From positions 28,103 to 92,102 of the IMG/VR virus record IMGVR_UViG_3300020469_003886: a DNA stretch of 64,000 nt; one strand, written 5' to 3'. Shown here piece after piece: positions 16,459 to 25,848 of this stretch. Numbering within the stretch: position 1 is the stretch's first letter; each line of letters begins with the position of its first letter. Below the pieces are notes generated by a model. That model was not told where the DNA came from. It saw nothing but the letters and a program-made list of their open reading frames with translations, and ran no database searches. Source of the stretch: a virus. Position numbers and translations under genes: made by a program.

Positions 16459-17709
16459 CTATGCTGACATAGACTTTGTTAAGGATTGTAAAGTATTATG
16501 ATTTTTCATATATGGCGAAAAATACCCAATTTTTTTAGATAATTGTTCGTCATCGTATGGAATCTTTCGAGAAATCCAACCTACAATATTATCTGCATCT
16601 TCTGTTTCTGGATGATAATAATGTCGATGATCGCATATCTCATATCTAATATCTGTGTAATTGTCAATGCATTCAGCAAAAAATTTATTATATGCAAAAT
16701 CTTCTTTAATAGAATCTAACATATCTAAATTTATAATGAAACATTGTCTTACTAATTCTTTTTCACTGCCTGTTTTCCAACCAGCAATTGGTGTTGTCAT
16801 ATCTAAATTATTAACATAATCAATTATACTGTTGTCAGTCCAAACATACCCACCAAACGCAACCAGCACTTTTTTGAATCCTTTTTTCTTTAAACCTTTT
16901 AAAAATTTTAAATCTCCTTTAAAAGGCTGAGTTGTTACTGCAATATTTTCAAATCCATGATCTATCATATTAAGAATTGTCATTGTTGCCATCCAATCAG
17001 TTTGCTTTGGAAGTACATGCATATCTTTATTCCATACTGCATAACATACGTCATTATCAGAATTATAGTTGTAAACTGTTTTTGTTTCAGCATAATCTAA
17101 ATTTACAGTTAATCTAATTACTAAAGAATTACGTTCTACACCCAACGTTGGCTTATGCCAAGAATTATTATTCGATATCATAATGTATCCTTGATTTGGC
17201 AAGAATTTTTTTCTATACATTTCATTATCAGCATTATCAACAAACTGTGTTCCATATTGTTCTAGATTGTTGTCTTTAGGAAGATAAATTTGCAATGTTA
17301 TTGTTGATAAACTATTTTTTTGGTCTGTATGTGCTTTATCAATTTGATGCTCATATTCAGTATGAAAACTTATCCTTGATGATGTTAATTCAGCAACTTG
17401 ATCAATATTATCAAAATTAAATTTTTTAAGTATTTGTTTTTTAAAGTCATTTGTTTTTGTGTAGTTCCATAATTCTTTGTAAAAAGAATCTTTGTTTGCT
17501 ATTTCATCAAATATTATAATTGACGGTTCTGTTCCTTGGGGAGGAGCATCTGAATGTGTATACAATTTTTTAAAGTCTTCAATATCATGTGCAATCTTTT
17601 GATAATGCTCATTTGTAAAAAAATCACATATATCAAATGCTGTTACATGATGCTCGACTTCACTAATTGTGTCTGCTTCTTTTATTTTTTTATCAATATA
17701 ATCAAACAT
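16459..17709 (-). CDS. 2-oxoglutarate/Fe(II) oxygenase-like protein, 416 aa
   Basis: Residues about 125-205 hold HTDQ (H-x-D) and, about 60 residues later, SWHKPTLGVERNSLVIRL, the distal His and Arg of the 2OG oxygenase double-stranded helix. The C-terminal half (about residues 220-416) is a separate, unidentified domain with strand-rich segments. A perfect TATAAATA box lies 6 nt from the ATG. Substrate unknown. Confidence 0.65.
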   Translation of the reverse strand: MFDYIDKKIKEADTISEVEHHVTAFDICDFFTNEHYQKIAHDIEDFKKLYTHSDAPPQGTEPSIIIFDEIANKDSFYKELWNYTKTNDFKKQILKKFNFDNIDQVAELTSSRISFHTEYEHQIDKAHTDQKNSLSTITLQIYLPKDNNLEQYGTQFVDNADNEMYRKKFLPNQGYIMISNNNSWHKPTLGVERNSLVIRLTVNLDYAETKTVYNYNSDNDVCYAVWNKDMHVLPKQTDWMATMTILNMIDHGFENIAVTTQPFKGDLKFLKGLKKKGFKKVLVAFGGYVWTDNSIIDYVNNLDMTTPIAGWKTGSEKELVRQCFIINLDMLDSIKEDFAYNKFFAECIDNYTDIRYEICDHRHYYHPETEDADNIVGWISRKIPYDDEQLSKKIGYFSPYMKNHNTLQSLTKSMSA

Positions 17710-17715
17710 TTTAAA

Positions 17716-17723
17716 TATTTATA
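17716..17723 (-). promoter_or_regulatory. Perfect T4-late promoter box TATAAATA
   Basis: Between tRNA-Glu and ATG 17709, with 6 nt to the ATG, so a late transcript would start about at the start codon. Confidence 0.65.
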
Positions 17724-17724
17724 C

Positions 17725-17799
17725 TGGCATTCCCTAGGAGAATCGAACTCCTCTTTCCTGGATGAAAACCAGGTGTCCTAACCGATAGACGAAGGGAAC
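17725..17799 (-). tRNA. tRNA-Glu (TTC), CCA encoded
   Basis: Acceptor GTTCCCT/AGGGAAT, anticodon loop TTTTCAT, T-arm GGAGTTCGATTCTCC, discriminator G, CCA at 17725-17727. Confidence 0.95.
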
Positions 17800-17807
17800 A
17801 AATCCAT

Positions 17808-18026
17808 TTACTTATTATACTTTATATCTGTTTTTGCTTGGCTATAAGCATAATATACTGCACCTACTAGGAATATGAATCCCATAGCAACTATATGCCC
17901 CCATGCTTCACTTTGCATTTGGCCACCTACAAATTTGCCAATTTCAATTCCAGCATAGCCAAAACCAAATATTGCCACTAAAAATAATAATGCATGTGTA
18001 AGATGTTTTAAAAAATATTTCGTCAT
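17808..18026 (-). CDS. Two-helix membrane protein, 72 aa
   Basis: Hydrophobic segments about residues 10-32 and 43-61, separated by KFVGGQMQSEAWGH; basic ends. GAGAGG precedes the ATG. It has its own promoter and is followed by tRNA-Glu 9 nt later, so protein and tRNA probably share a transcript. Confidence 0.72.
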   Translation of the reverse strand: MTKYFLKHLTHALLFLVAIFGFGYAGIEIGKFVGGQMQSEAWGHIVAMGFIFLVGAVYYAYSQAKTDIKYNK

Positions 18027-18062
18027 AGTAACCTCTCGTGTTAATTTGTTAATATGTATAGT

Positions 18063-18090
18063 ATAATAACATGATACTATATATTGTCAA
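18063..18090 (-). promoter_or_regulatory. Sigma70-type promoter with leader
   Basis: TTGACA (18085-18090), 16 nt, TGT plus TATTAT (18063-18068). Leader of about 30 nt with a Shine-Dalgarno to ATG 18026. Confidence 0.7.
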
Positions 18091-19288
18091 GAGATTCTTT
18101 TAACAAAGGTGAAACTTTTTCTAAAGATTCATTTCTTGATTTATCAACCCCATCAGTATATTCTTTGAACCTTGGAATATATTTACTCCAATCTTCTGCC
18201 ATCATGTAATTTATAAGTCCTTCAACTTTGTCTTGTTTAATCCAAGGTTGTAATCGTTTTGCCGCTTCTTCTTTTAAGTTTTGTGGCAGTACTCTAACAT
18301 TTAAATAATCAGGATGATCGAGTATGTTTAAATATGGAAAATACCCAAACTGCATTGTGTATTCAAATAATTCATTTAAATCTAGTACATTGTATATTTG
18401 TACTGTAGAATGGACTTGTACTCTCATTTTACCTTGTTTTTCCATTTCAGCGAATGCTGATAAATTTTTATGTACAGATTTCCAGTTAGTTGGATATCTA
18501 ATATATCTGTTTAATTGATCATATCCGTCTATAGATGCATTTATTTTAATTTTTTTAAAATGTTTCCAATAGTCAATCATCTTTGGTGGAATATTTGTTA
18601 AGTTTGTATTGTATTTTAAAATAATATCTTTTGCTTTGTTTAGTTCAATACAACGATCAAATAGTTTATATTGTTCAAGTGCAAGTGTAGGCTCACCACC
18701 TGTAAGATATATTTCTTCTACAGTATCGATTATTGGCATAAGATTTTCCCAAGTACTTTCATTTGTTGGCCAATTCATATGTGCTAATCTATCACGTTCT
18801 TGTTGATCAATTGTTGATCCATCATATGATGTTGTTGTGTTCCATTCTTCTACCCATTGATTTGATGCCCATGGGTTACACATTCTACATCTTAAATTAC
18901 ACAAGTTACCTAAACGTAAATCAACATATACACCTTTAACAGGTGCTGTTCCATCTTCTTTGGTATTTTCTAATGCTTCTTGAATATGTTCTTTATAAGA
19001 TTCGTTAAAACCTTCACGTGCAGATTTTATACCTGTTGCTTCTTCTCTCCAACATCTCACGCACATCTTTGGTTTTTTTCCATCCAGTAAGTCTTTACGT
19101 AAATCTTTGTATACTTTTGTATTCCATATTTCGTCTGGAGAATTTTTGTAAATTTTATATGGTGCACCAGATTCATCTGTGATAAAATTTTCTCCAGGAG
19201 TTGAATTACAGCACACACGATAATTTCCACTTGAATTAGTAGCAACGTGCATCCATGGTAATATACAAAAAGTATTAGACTGTTTCAT
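18077..19288 (-). CDS. Twitch-type radical SAM enzyme A
   Basis: Radical SAM cluster Cys motif CNLRCRMC at about residues 130-137 (C-x3-C-x2-C), then YLTGGEPTL, which binds SAM. The N-terminus has FCILPWMHV...YRVCC and a CVRCWRE motif, the pattern of the small auxiliary Fe-S (twitch/SPASM-like) domain here placed before the barrel. Start ATG 19288 has GAAGGA 4 nt upstream; ATG 19300 is possible. Overlaps the upstream homologue by 14 nt. Such enzymes usually alter peptides or glycans; the target here is unknown. Confidence 0.85.
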   Translation of the reverse strand: MKQSNTFCILPWMHVATNSSGNYRVCCNSTPGENFITDESGAPYKIYKNSPDEIWNTKVYKDLRKDLLDGKKPKMCVRCWREEATGIKSAREGFNESYKEHIQEALENTKEDGTAPVKGVYVDLRLGNLCNLRCRMCNPWASNQWVEEWNTTTSYDGSTIDQQERDRLAHMNWPTNESTWENLMPIIDTVEEIYLTGGEPTLALEQYKLFDRCIELNKAKDIILKYNTNLTNIPPKMIDYWKHFKKIKINASIDGYDQLNRYIRYPTNWKSVHKNLSAFAEMEKQGKMRVQVHSTVQIYNVLDLNELFEYTMQFGYFPYLNILDHPDYLNVRVLPQNLKEEAAKRLQPWIKQDKVEGLINYMMAEDWSKYIPRFKEYTDGVDKSRNESLEKVSPLLKESLDNI

Positions 19289-20558
19289 ATGTTCCTTCAA
19301 ATAATTCTGTTAGTTGTGGTACAACATTTTTAATATTTGTATTTCTTATACTATCTAGTTTGTTGGTAAACCATAAAAATTCTTTTAAATGTCTTTGCTG
19401 TTGGTCTTGTGTAAAGTGTTTACTGTTCGCTAAATTACTTATCAAATCACCAAATCCTATATCACCTTGCCCTATTGGTTCTCCAGGTGGGAAATAATCA
19501 CCAATTGGTAAATCAGCATTTTTTAATATTTCGTGAGCTTGTAATCTATATTTTTCTGGCAATACATGAATGTTCAAGTATCGAGGATTTGCTACAATAT
19601 TTCTAAAATAAATTTCGTCATGTGGTTTTCTATTCTTAATATACCATTTCCAAATATTAACAAGATCAAAAATATTATAAACCTGTACTGTTACTGTGTA
19701 TATTAAAGTTGTATTTGCTAACCTATTAAAAAAGTTTTTAATATTATTTTCTAATTGGTCAATATCAAAACTATCCCCGCCACGTATATACTCATAAAGT
19801 TTACCTGTACCTTCAATACTCACATGAAACTTTACTGCTTTAAATTCGTTTGTAATATGTTTTAATCTTTCATTTATAACTGTTCCGTTTGTGTTGATAT
19901 CCAAAGTAACATTCTTAGCAATTCCCCATTCTATAAATTTTTCCATGATCTGATAATTTTGGTCTTCCATCAACGGCTCGCCGCCAGTTAATTTTAAAAC
20001 TTCTAAATTTAAAAAATAATTTTTGTTTTCTAATAAATTTTCAATAATACTGAATTCTAATTTAAAATATTCGCCCTTGTCTCTGTCAGGCATCCAATCT
20101 GGTTTGTTTGATGCTAGTTTAACTTCATCTTTTATCCATGAACTAGAAACTGGTCCGCAACACATACGACATTTAAGATTACACTTGTTTGATGAATTAA
20201 TTTCTAAATATAATATATCTGGTAGTGCATTAGGATCGTATGACGTTTGTTTTGCTATTTCAGGATCTATATTGTTATAAAAATATAGTCTACGAGAATA
20301 ACCTGAAGAAGTTTCTTTTAAAATACATTGTTGACACACAGGATTATCTGTTTTTCCATTACTCCAGTCTGATCTTAACTTGACTGCTATATCATTGCTC
20401 CACATCTGTGATAACGTGTTTTTATATAAATTACCATATGGAAACCTAGCCACAGCATCAGCATACACATTGCCTTCCCAGTTAATGGTTAAACTGTGCC
20501 ACGGTGCTAGACATTTTTTGTCTATTTCTTTATGCCAATTCCAATCACGCTGTGCCAT
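19275..20558 (-). CDS. Twitch-type radical SAM enzyme B
   Basis: CNLKCRMC at residues 126-133 for the SAM cluster, LKLTGGEPLM for SAM binding. Upstream are CLAPWHSLTI and CQQC, the N-terminal auxiliary cluster pattern; NVYADAVARF replaces the usual VCC site, so the auxiliary cluster may differ from enzymes A and C. No ribosome binding site is evident at ATG 20558, 1 nt after the upstream stop, suggesting coupling. Confidence 0.84.
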   Translation of the reverse strand: MAQRDWNWHKEIDKKCLAPWHSLTINWEGNVYADAVARFPYGNLYKNTLSQMWSNDIAVKLRSDWSNGKTDNPVCQQCILKETSSGYSRRLYFYNNIDPEIAKQTSYDPNALPDILYLEINSSNKCNLKCRMCCGPVSSSWIKDEVKLASNKPDWMPDRDKGEYFKLEFSIIENLLENKNYFLNLEVLKLTGGEPLMEDQNYQIMEKFIEWGIAKNVTLDINTNGTVINERLKHITNEFKAVKFHVSIEGTGKLYEYIRGGDSFDIDQLENNIKNFFNRLANTTLIYTVTVQVYNIFDLVNIWKWYIKNRKPHDEIYFRNIVANPRYLNIHVLPEKYRLQAHEILKNADLPIGDYFPPGEPIGQGDIGFGDLISNLANSKHFTQDQQQRHLKEFLWFTNKLDSIRNTNIKNVVPQLTELFEGTYETV

Positions 20559-20559
20559 A

Positions 20560-21645
20560 TTAAAAATAATTTTCTTGCTTACCTTTACGTCTTACATCAG
20601 ATGTTAAACAATGAATACCACCATCCCAAAAATACTGATGCCTAAACTTCCAATATATTGGTGTAACACCTTTGCTTTCTAATTGTTTAAATACTTCTTT
20701 ATCTGCACCTGTACAAATAACTTTATCTTCTGATAAACTTAATGTGTTTACATCAAACACCGTTTCGTCTACATATCCAATCCAATGTGACAACCAACGT
20801 TCAATGTATTCTTTATAAAATCTTTGCTTACGTGTGTTTTTAAAATCTTCTGGAAACTTTGTGCCTTTGCCACCAACAACAATACAATCCCATGATTTAA
20901 GTTTTTCTGGTAACCAATCTTTTTTCCATGTCATTAATAGTCCTGGTTTGAGCAATGCAATCTTTCCATCGACATGTCCACCTACAGGAACTTCATTAAA
21001 TGTAAACTCAGGCAATTGCTGTTTATACCAGTGTAAACCTTGTTCAGTGCCTTTGCCTTTTTCAGGGTCTTTTTGATTTGATTGCGAATGAAATATGTCT
21101 TTACCACATTTGATTAAATTTGCTGAATGAAATAATATTTCGCCATGCCTCCAATAATCGTGATAGGTTTTTTGATTGAGTTGAGGTTGTGGCATAGATA
21201 TCCACTCTGCACCATACGTATGATATTCTTTTAATATATCTCTTGAACACAGTGTTTCTAAATATCTTGAAGTATCTTTTGTGTATGCTTCAATAATCTT
21301 ATTGCCAAAGAATCCAATTAAATCCCTTGGTTGTAATGGTTGATTAATCCAATCAATTTCAAACTCGCCTACTGTATATTTTTGCAAAGGGTTATGTAAA
21401 GGTGTTGGTCTTTGTACAATTATGCTTTCTTTTTTTAATATATCAACTAATACTTCTAAATCTTCTGCTGTTTCTGTTAATACTTTTTTTAATAAGTCTT
21501 TTGCTTCTTGACTAAACTGGTCACTTGAATCAAAAGTATTAGGGTCATATGCTGTTCCTACAATCACTTCTTCGAGTGGTTGAAACTCTGTATATGAACT
21601 TACTAAAGATTTATCACTAAAAAAACTGCTGTAATCATTTACCAT
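20560..21645 (-). CDS. Amidinotransferase (glycine amidinotransferase-like), 361 aa
   Basis: The C-terminal GGIHCLTSDVRRKG matches the catalytic Cys site of arginine:glycine amidinotransferases and inosamine-phosphate amidinotransferases. VGGHVDGKIALLKPG gives the catalytic His. EVIVGTAYD near the N-terminus is the usual first strand. One oddity: the family's FDAAD stretch (which holds the catalytic Asp, as I recall it) reads FHSAN here, so activity may differ. GGAG lies 6-8 nt before the ATG. Sits between radical SAM enzymes in one operon, so it probably works on the same product. Confidence 0.85.
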   Translation of the reverse strand: MVNDYSSFFSDKSLVSSYTEFQPLEEVIVGTAYDPNTFDSSDQFSQEAKDLLKKVLTETAEDLEVLVDILKKESIIVQRPTPLHNPLQKYTVGEFEIDWINQPLQPRDLIGFFGNKIIEAYTKDTSRYLETLCSRDILKEYHTYGAEWISMPQPQLNQKTYHDYWRHGEILFHSANLIKCGKDIFHSQSNQKDPEKGKGTEQGLHWYKQQLPEFTFNEVPVGGHVDGKIALLKPGLLMTWKKDWLPEKLKSWDCIVVGGKGTKFPEDFKNTRKQRFYKEYIERWLSHWIGYVDETVFDVNTLSLSEDKVICTGADKEVFKQLESKGVTPIYWKFRHQYFWDGGIHCLTSDVRRKGKQENYF

Positions 21646-21647
21646 TA

Positions 21648-22208
21648 TTAAACTCCATCTATATCATATTTGCTATCATGATATCTTCTTTTTACTATTG
21701 CATCATAATATCTCTTGTCCCAATTATCATAGTATTTTGTGCTTCTATGAATCCATTCTGATTTTTCATTTAAGTCTGAAAGTACTTGTATTTGTATAAT
21801 TGCTAAACCTTTATTACCAGAACCTAACCCAGGAATAAGTTTATCAGTATTTTTTTCAACTCCTACAGATCCTTGCTTTTCTTCAGACTTGTATGATGTG
21901 TAAATGTATAAATCATCAGCAACTGCTGTTGGTTGATTATCATTTTCCCATTCTTCAAGTTCTGTTAAAGAATAGTCTTTTGGATCACCAATACATAATA
22001 CCAACTGCTTATCTTTAGGATAATTTTTAATAACATCATCTGCAATTTTAAACATATCTTTTTTTACCCATCTAACTTCAACTTCATTACGTCTAAATCC
22101 CATTTTTGCAAATGGACAAATAGCCATACCATTAAGCTCTGGTCTTGGTTTAGTGACATGTTCTTTCATGTCTTCCCATTTTTTTTCTAAATCAGATTGT
22201 TCCGCCAT
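21648..22208 (-). CDS. Hypothetical protein of the radical SAM operon, 186 aa
   Basis: Contains GMAICPFAKMGFRRNEVEV, a Cys-Pro-Phe motif, and a conserved-looking LVLCIGDPKDY. No membrane segment. Its start overlaps the upstream enzyme by 17 nt. It might be a substrate-binding partner or a small enzyme; unknown. Confidence 0.68.
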   Translation of the reverse strand: MAEQSDLEKKWEDMKEHVTKPRPELNGMAICPFAKMGFRRNEVEVRWVKKDMFKIADDVIKNYPKDKQLVLCIGDPKDYSLTELEEWENDNQPTAVADDLYIYTSYKSEEKQGSVGVEKNTDKLIPGLGSGNKGLAIIQIQVLSDLNEKSEWIHRSTKYYDNWDKRYYDAIVKRRYHDSKYDIDGV

Positions 22209-23661
22209 GCTCTAATTCTTTTTCTAACTTGGCACTAATTTTTTCTCCAAGTTCGGATTGTTTTGCATTGTCTTTTGTTTCGTCAAGTAATCCAGCCATT
22301 TCAGGAAATACTTTGGTAAAATCAGTTCCTCGTTGTTTATCAAATTTTATAATGTATTCTCTAAACTGTGGCATACGTTGTGACCAGTCTTCACTCATCA
22401 TAAACTTAACCATACCTTGCAATCGTTTAATACCATAACTTGCTTCCATAAATTTTTCTTTTGACGGGGCTCCAGACATTTTCCAATTTTCTTCTAACCA
22501 TGGATAAAAATCTTCATACTTTTGTTTTACTTCATCTTTAAACCATTGTGGAAATACTTTTACATTTAATTGACCAGGCCAGTATACAAAGTGATAATTA
22601 ATCATTCCAGCACCAAAAGGCCATATGTTAATTTTTTTAAAGTTTTGTTTTAATTTCCATTTAATAAAATCTGGAACGTAATAAATGTTTAGTGCCTGTA
22701 CAGCACACGCCACAGTAACTTCAACATTGTCACCTGTGTTATCTAGCAAATGAAACTGTTTTACAGTGTGTTCCCATTCACTTGGATATCTAATATAGTC
22801 ATTCATTTCACCAATTGAATCTACTGAATAATGAAATATTACTTTTTTAAAATGACTCCATATTTCAAATAATCTTGGTGGCATTTCTAATCCATTTGAA
22901 TTATATCTTATTTCAATTTGTTTAGCATATCCACGTTTAATAACTTCTTCTAATAGTGTGTAGTGTTCTTCAATAATGGTTGATTCACCACCTGCAAAAT
23001 ATAGTTGATACATGTGTGGTATTTGTTCATACAATTGATCCCAGAACTTTGGATTATCTTTGTGCCAGTTATATGTTGCACCGTCGTTTTTTCCTTTGTT
23101 ATCCCAACCCATTGTTTGCTTTAAATCTTTATTTTCAATAGTAGGATAAACATCCAACCAATCTTTAATCCATAAAGATGAATCATGTGGCGAACACATA
23201 ATACATTTCAGATTACATTTAGATCCCATACGTAGATCTAAGTATCTAATTTTAGGAGGTATCCCACCATCTTCTGCTGTTTCACCTATAATTTCATCAA
23301 TAGAATAAATGCTGGTCCATTTGTCTGTTTCCCATTGACGTTTACTTAAATGTCCTGCCGCTTCTTCTTTGTAGCACTTTAAACATGATGCAGGCATTTC
23401 GCCATTAAGCATCTGCTTACGAACATTTTTCATATAGTCGTTGTTCCAGGCTTCCATCAAATTTGAATTGTTTAAGTTTGCAGGTTTACCACTTTCAGTT
23501 TTTAATACACCTACTTGCCCGCCGTGTTTTTTGTCATTGGTTGCTCCAACTGAACTTGCATTCGCTGTACAGCATACTCGCATGTTACCGTCTGGTCTTG
23601 TTGATAAATGCATCCAAGGCAAAGCACAAAATGTTTTTGATGGTAAGTTTTTTTCACTCAT
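22192..23661 (-). CDS. Twitch-type radical SAM enzyme C, 489 aa
   Basis: N-terminal FCALPWMHL...MRVCC and SCLKCYKEE auxiliary cluster pattern, then CNLKCIMC at residues 149-156 and YFAGGESTII for SAM. The longest of the three paralogues, with extra sequence after the VCC site (about residues 32-70). It starts 17 nt after the previous stop; GGAAGG lies about 9 nt before the ATG. Confidence 0.85.
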   Translation of the reverse strand: MSEKNLPSKTFCALPWMHLSTRPDGNMRVCCTANASSVGATNDKKHGGQVGVLKTESGKPANLNNSNLMEAWNNDYMKNVRKQMLNGEMPASCLKCYKEEAAGHLSKRQWETDKWTSIYSIDEIIGETAEDGGIPPKIRYLDLRMGSKCNLKCIMCSPHDSSLWIKDWLDVYPTIENKDLKQTMGWDNKGKNDGATYNWHKDNPKFWDQLYEQIPHMYQLYFAGGESTIIEEHYTLLEEVIKRGYAKQIEIRYNSNGLEMPPRLFEIWSHFKKVIFHYSVDSIGEMNDYIRYPSEWEHTVKQFHLLDNTGDNVEVTVACAVQALNIYYVPDFIKWKLKQNFKKINIWPFGAGMINYHFVYWPGQLNVKVFPQWFKDEVKQKYEDFYPWLEENWKMSGAPSKEKFMEASYGIKRLQGMVKFMMSEDWSQRMPQFREYIIKFDKQRGTDFTKVFPEMAGLLDETKDNAKQSELGEKISAKLEKELEHGGTI

Positions 23662-23678
23662 TTTAAATATTTACCTTC

Positions 23679-24797
23679 CTATTGTGTAACAAAATTATCT
23701 TCAAATTGTGCTCCAAACGGATCAAATTCTGTACCGCATTTTACTGAACAAACTTTTAGTTTTCCGTCTCCGCCTGAACAAGATTTCTTTTTCCAACTTG
23801 ATTTAATGTCATTAAAAAATTCACCGTCTAATACTTTTTTAAATCCGTGCTGTAGAACTGACATCTCGTCAAGACCACCTGCGTTGTCAATAAATTTCCA
23901 AATCTGATTTTGTCCTGGCTTTTCCCACCATTTGTACATTTGTCCTGCTACCCAGCAACATGGCATCAAATGTCCTGATGCACTAACATACACATTCATG
24001 TCTTTCAATACTTTACAATTAATTCTTGCTTGATTGTAGTATTCGTCCATAGAGCCGTATTTTTCTATTAATGGATCTACTTTTTTAAGAGCTTTGTTTA
24101 CATACTTTTCGTTTGGCTTTGTTAATTTTTGTGTTTCTTTACCTTTGCGATTAACACCTTGATGTTCTTCTTTACCTTTTGCTTTCACGTTACTAAAAAA
24201 TCTACCAGTTTTTTTACTCATAAATTTTTCAAAACCCATACGTTCTGATAATGCTTCTGCTTCTTCTACTTGATGTTGATTGTGTCCAAATATTAAGTAA
24301 TCCCATCTTGCTCTACCACCAGCATCAATAAATGCCTGTGCTGAATCCATACATATATCCCAATTAACATTTTGTCTGTATAAATGATTAGTATCTTTTA
24401 ATCCATCTAAACTAAAAATTACATGACCTTTTCTTCCTATTACTCGTGCAAGTTCTCTCCACCATTCAGATTTTTTAGCACCAGCATTGGTGTTCATGCT
24501 CAACCAAATATTTGGATTTTGACTACGTAGATATTCCATTACTTCTAATGAGTCTTTAGCCACTACAGGATCTCCAAGATTTCCGCACATAAACAAACTG
24601 TCTAATTGTTTTACAAATTCAGAAGGGAAAATTTTTTTGCAATCTTCTAAAGATAGTTCATCTAAAGTTATGTTAGGATTAATGTCACCACCGTTTATAT
24701 TTCTGTCACATTGTAGGCAAGCGGCTTGGCATTTGGCCGTAATTTCTAAGTGAACTGTGCGTATATCTTCATATCTATACATATCATTTGATTCCAA
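23679..24797 (-). CDS. Radical SAM enzyme D, 372 aa
   Basis: CQAACLQC at residues 23-30 (C-x3-C-x2-C), then a barrel with MCGNLGDPVV and a C-terminal Cys region (NCKVLKD, PCCWVAG, CSGGDGKLKVCSVKC) suggesting SPASM-type auxiliary clusters. It is of a different subfamily from enzymes A-C and resembles the distant gene at 58030. Overlaps the methyltransferase gene by 14 nt. Confidence 0.84.
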   Translation of the reverse strand: MESNDMYRYEDIRTVHLEITAKCQAACLQCDRNINGGDINPNITLDELSLEDCKKIFPSEFVKQLDSLFMCGNLGDPVVAKDSLEVMEYLRSQNPNIWLSMNTNAGAKKSEWWRELARVIGRKGHVIFSLDGLKDTNHLYRQNVNWDICMDSAQAFIDAGGRARWDYLIFGHNQHQVEEAEALSERMGFEKFMSKKTGRFFSNVKAKGKEEHQGVNRKGKETQKLTKPNEKYVNKALKKVDPLIEKYGSMDEYYNQARINCKVLKDMNVYVSASGHLMPCCWVAGQMYKWWEKPGQNQIWKFIDNAGGLDEMSVLQHGFKKVLDGEFFNDIKSSWKKKSCSGGDGKLKVCSVKCGTEFDPFGAQFEDNFVTQ

Positions 24798-25848
24798 TAA
24801 TCATATATCTTATGTATTTACCGAGAATTAGATGACCTCCATATAGGTGTGTTGTCATAGGTGCAATTGATTTAAAATGGTCAACATTATCTACGCAGTT
24901 AATATGTTCTGGTAATTCTTTATAATCGTTTGATTGTAAAATGCACAATTTTCCTTTAGGAATATTGTTCCACCATTCATTCCAATTTTCAATATGCTCA
25001 CAACTTGTATTGATAATAGTGTTTGGAGAATCATGCAATTCTCTTTCTGTTCCATTTGATCTTAGAGTATTAAATGTATATTCATTAAAATTAATTTTGT
25101 GTATGTCTTGCGTTGTTGCTTTAAACTGCCAATCTTTCATAACCCATGGTTTATTAATTGACTCAGCAATTTGCCAACATGTTGGATCAATATCAAAACT
25201 TCTTATTTTATCTAAATGTATTTTTTTAGATTCAAACAGCATAGTTGCTAATGTACCATACCAACCTGCACATAAAAATACAGTGCCTAGATGCATACCA
25301 ATTTTTTCAACTTCAGATACCAACCACTTTTTACTATGCAATTGTCCTCTTGCATACGCATCTTTAACATTAAGTCTTGGAAAACTTCTGATAGTTTTTG
25401 GTAATGTTGTTAATACCTCACTATCAACAAACAATCTCAATACATCAAAACTTTCACCTTTATTAATAATTGCTTTTCTAAGCATTTCCATTTTTGGATT
25501 ATTTTCAATATATTCTAATACTCTAAATATTGCATGTACATTTTTTTCAAGTACTGCTTTTCTAAATTCATCATAATGCTCATTATCTAATTCATCAATA
25601 ATTCTAAAAACTGAATGTAAATTAGATTCAATAATTGCTTTTCTAAATTCTTCAAATTTTTCTGGATTGTCAGATATAGATTGTGCCAGTCTAAATATTG
25701 ATGACAAGTCTTCATCAATTACTGCACGTCTAAGATCTTTTAACTCATCAATATTGTCATACAATAATTCAAATCTATCTAATAACTCGTGCGTCTCTAG
25801 ATGAGATTTGGATTTTGTTGAACTGTTGTCCAAGCCAGCCAAAGTCAT
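24784..25848 (-). CDS. SAM-dependent methyltransferase-like protein with N-terminal helical repeats
   Basis: Residues about 30-150 hold four imperfect copies of a roughly 25-residue repeat with the core FRKAI...SVFRII. The C-terminal part has a Rossmann-like start (TVFLCAGWYGTLATML) and RSFDIDPTCWQIAE, the acidic site binding SAM ribose. The N-terminal repeats may bind a partner. The frame overlaps the upstream glycosyltransferase by 74 nt, so the real start might be further in. Confidence 0.72.
   Translation of the reverse strand: MTLAGLDNSSTKSKSHLETHELLDRFELLYDNIDELKDLRRAVIDEDLSSIFRLAQSISDNPEKFEEFRKAIIESNLHSVFRIIDELDNEHYDEFRKAVLEKNVHAIFRVLEYIENNPKMEMLRKAIINKGESFDVLRLFVDSEVLTTLPKTIRSFPRLNVKDAYARGQLHSKKWLVSEVEKIGMHLGTVFLCAGWYGTLATMLFESKKIHLDKIRSFDIDPTCWQIAESINKPWVMKDWQFKATTQDIHKINFNEYTFNTLRSNGTERELHDSPNTIINTSCEHIENWNEWWNNIPKGKLCILQSNDYKELPEHINCVDNVDHFKSIAPMTTHLYGGHLILGKYIRYMIIGIK

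Noticed and set aside
24941-25576. Plus-strand 211-aa open frame
   Set aside because: It is opposite the methyltransferase gene, has no ribosome binding site or family motif, and its composition looks like an antisense shadow of the repeats.
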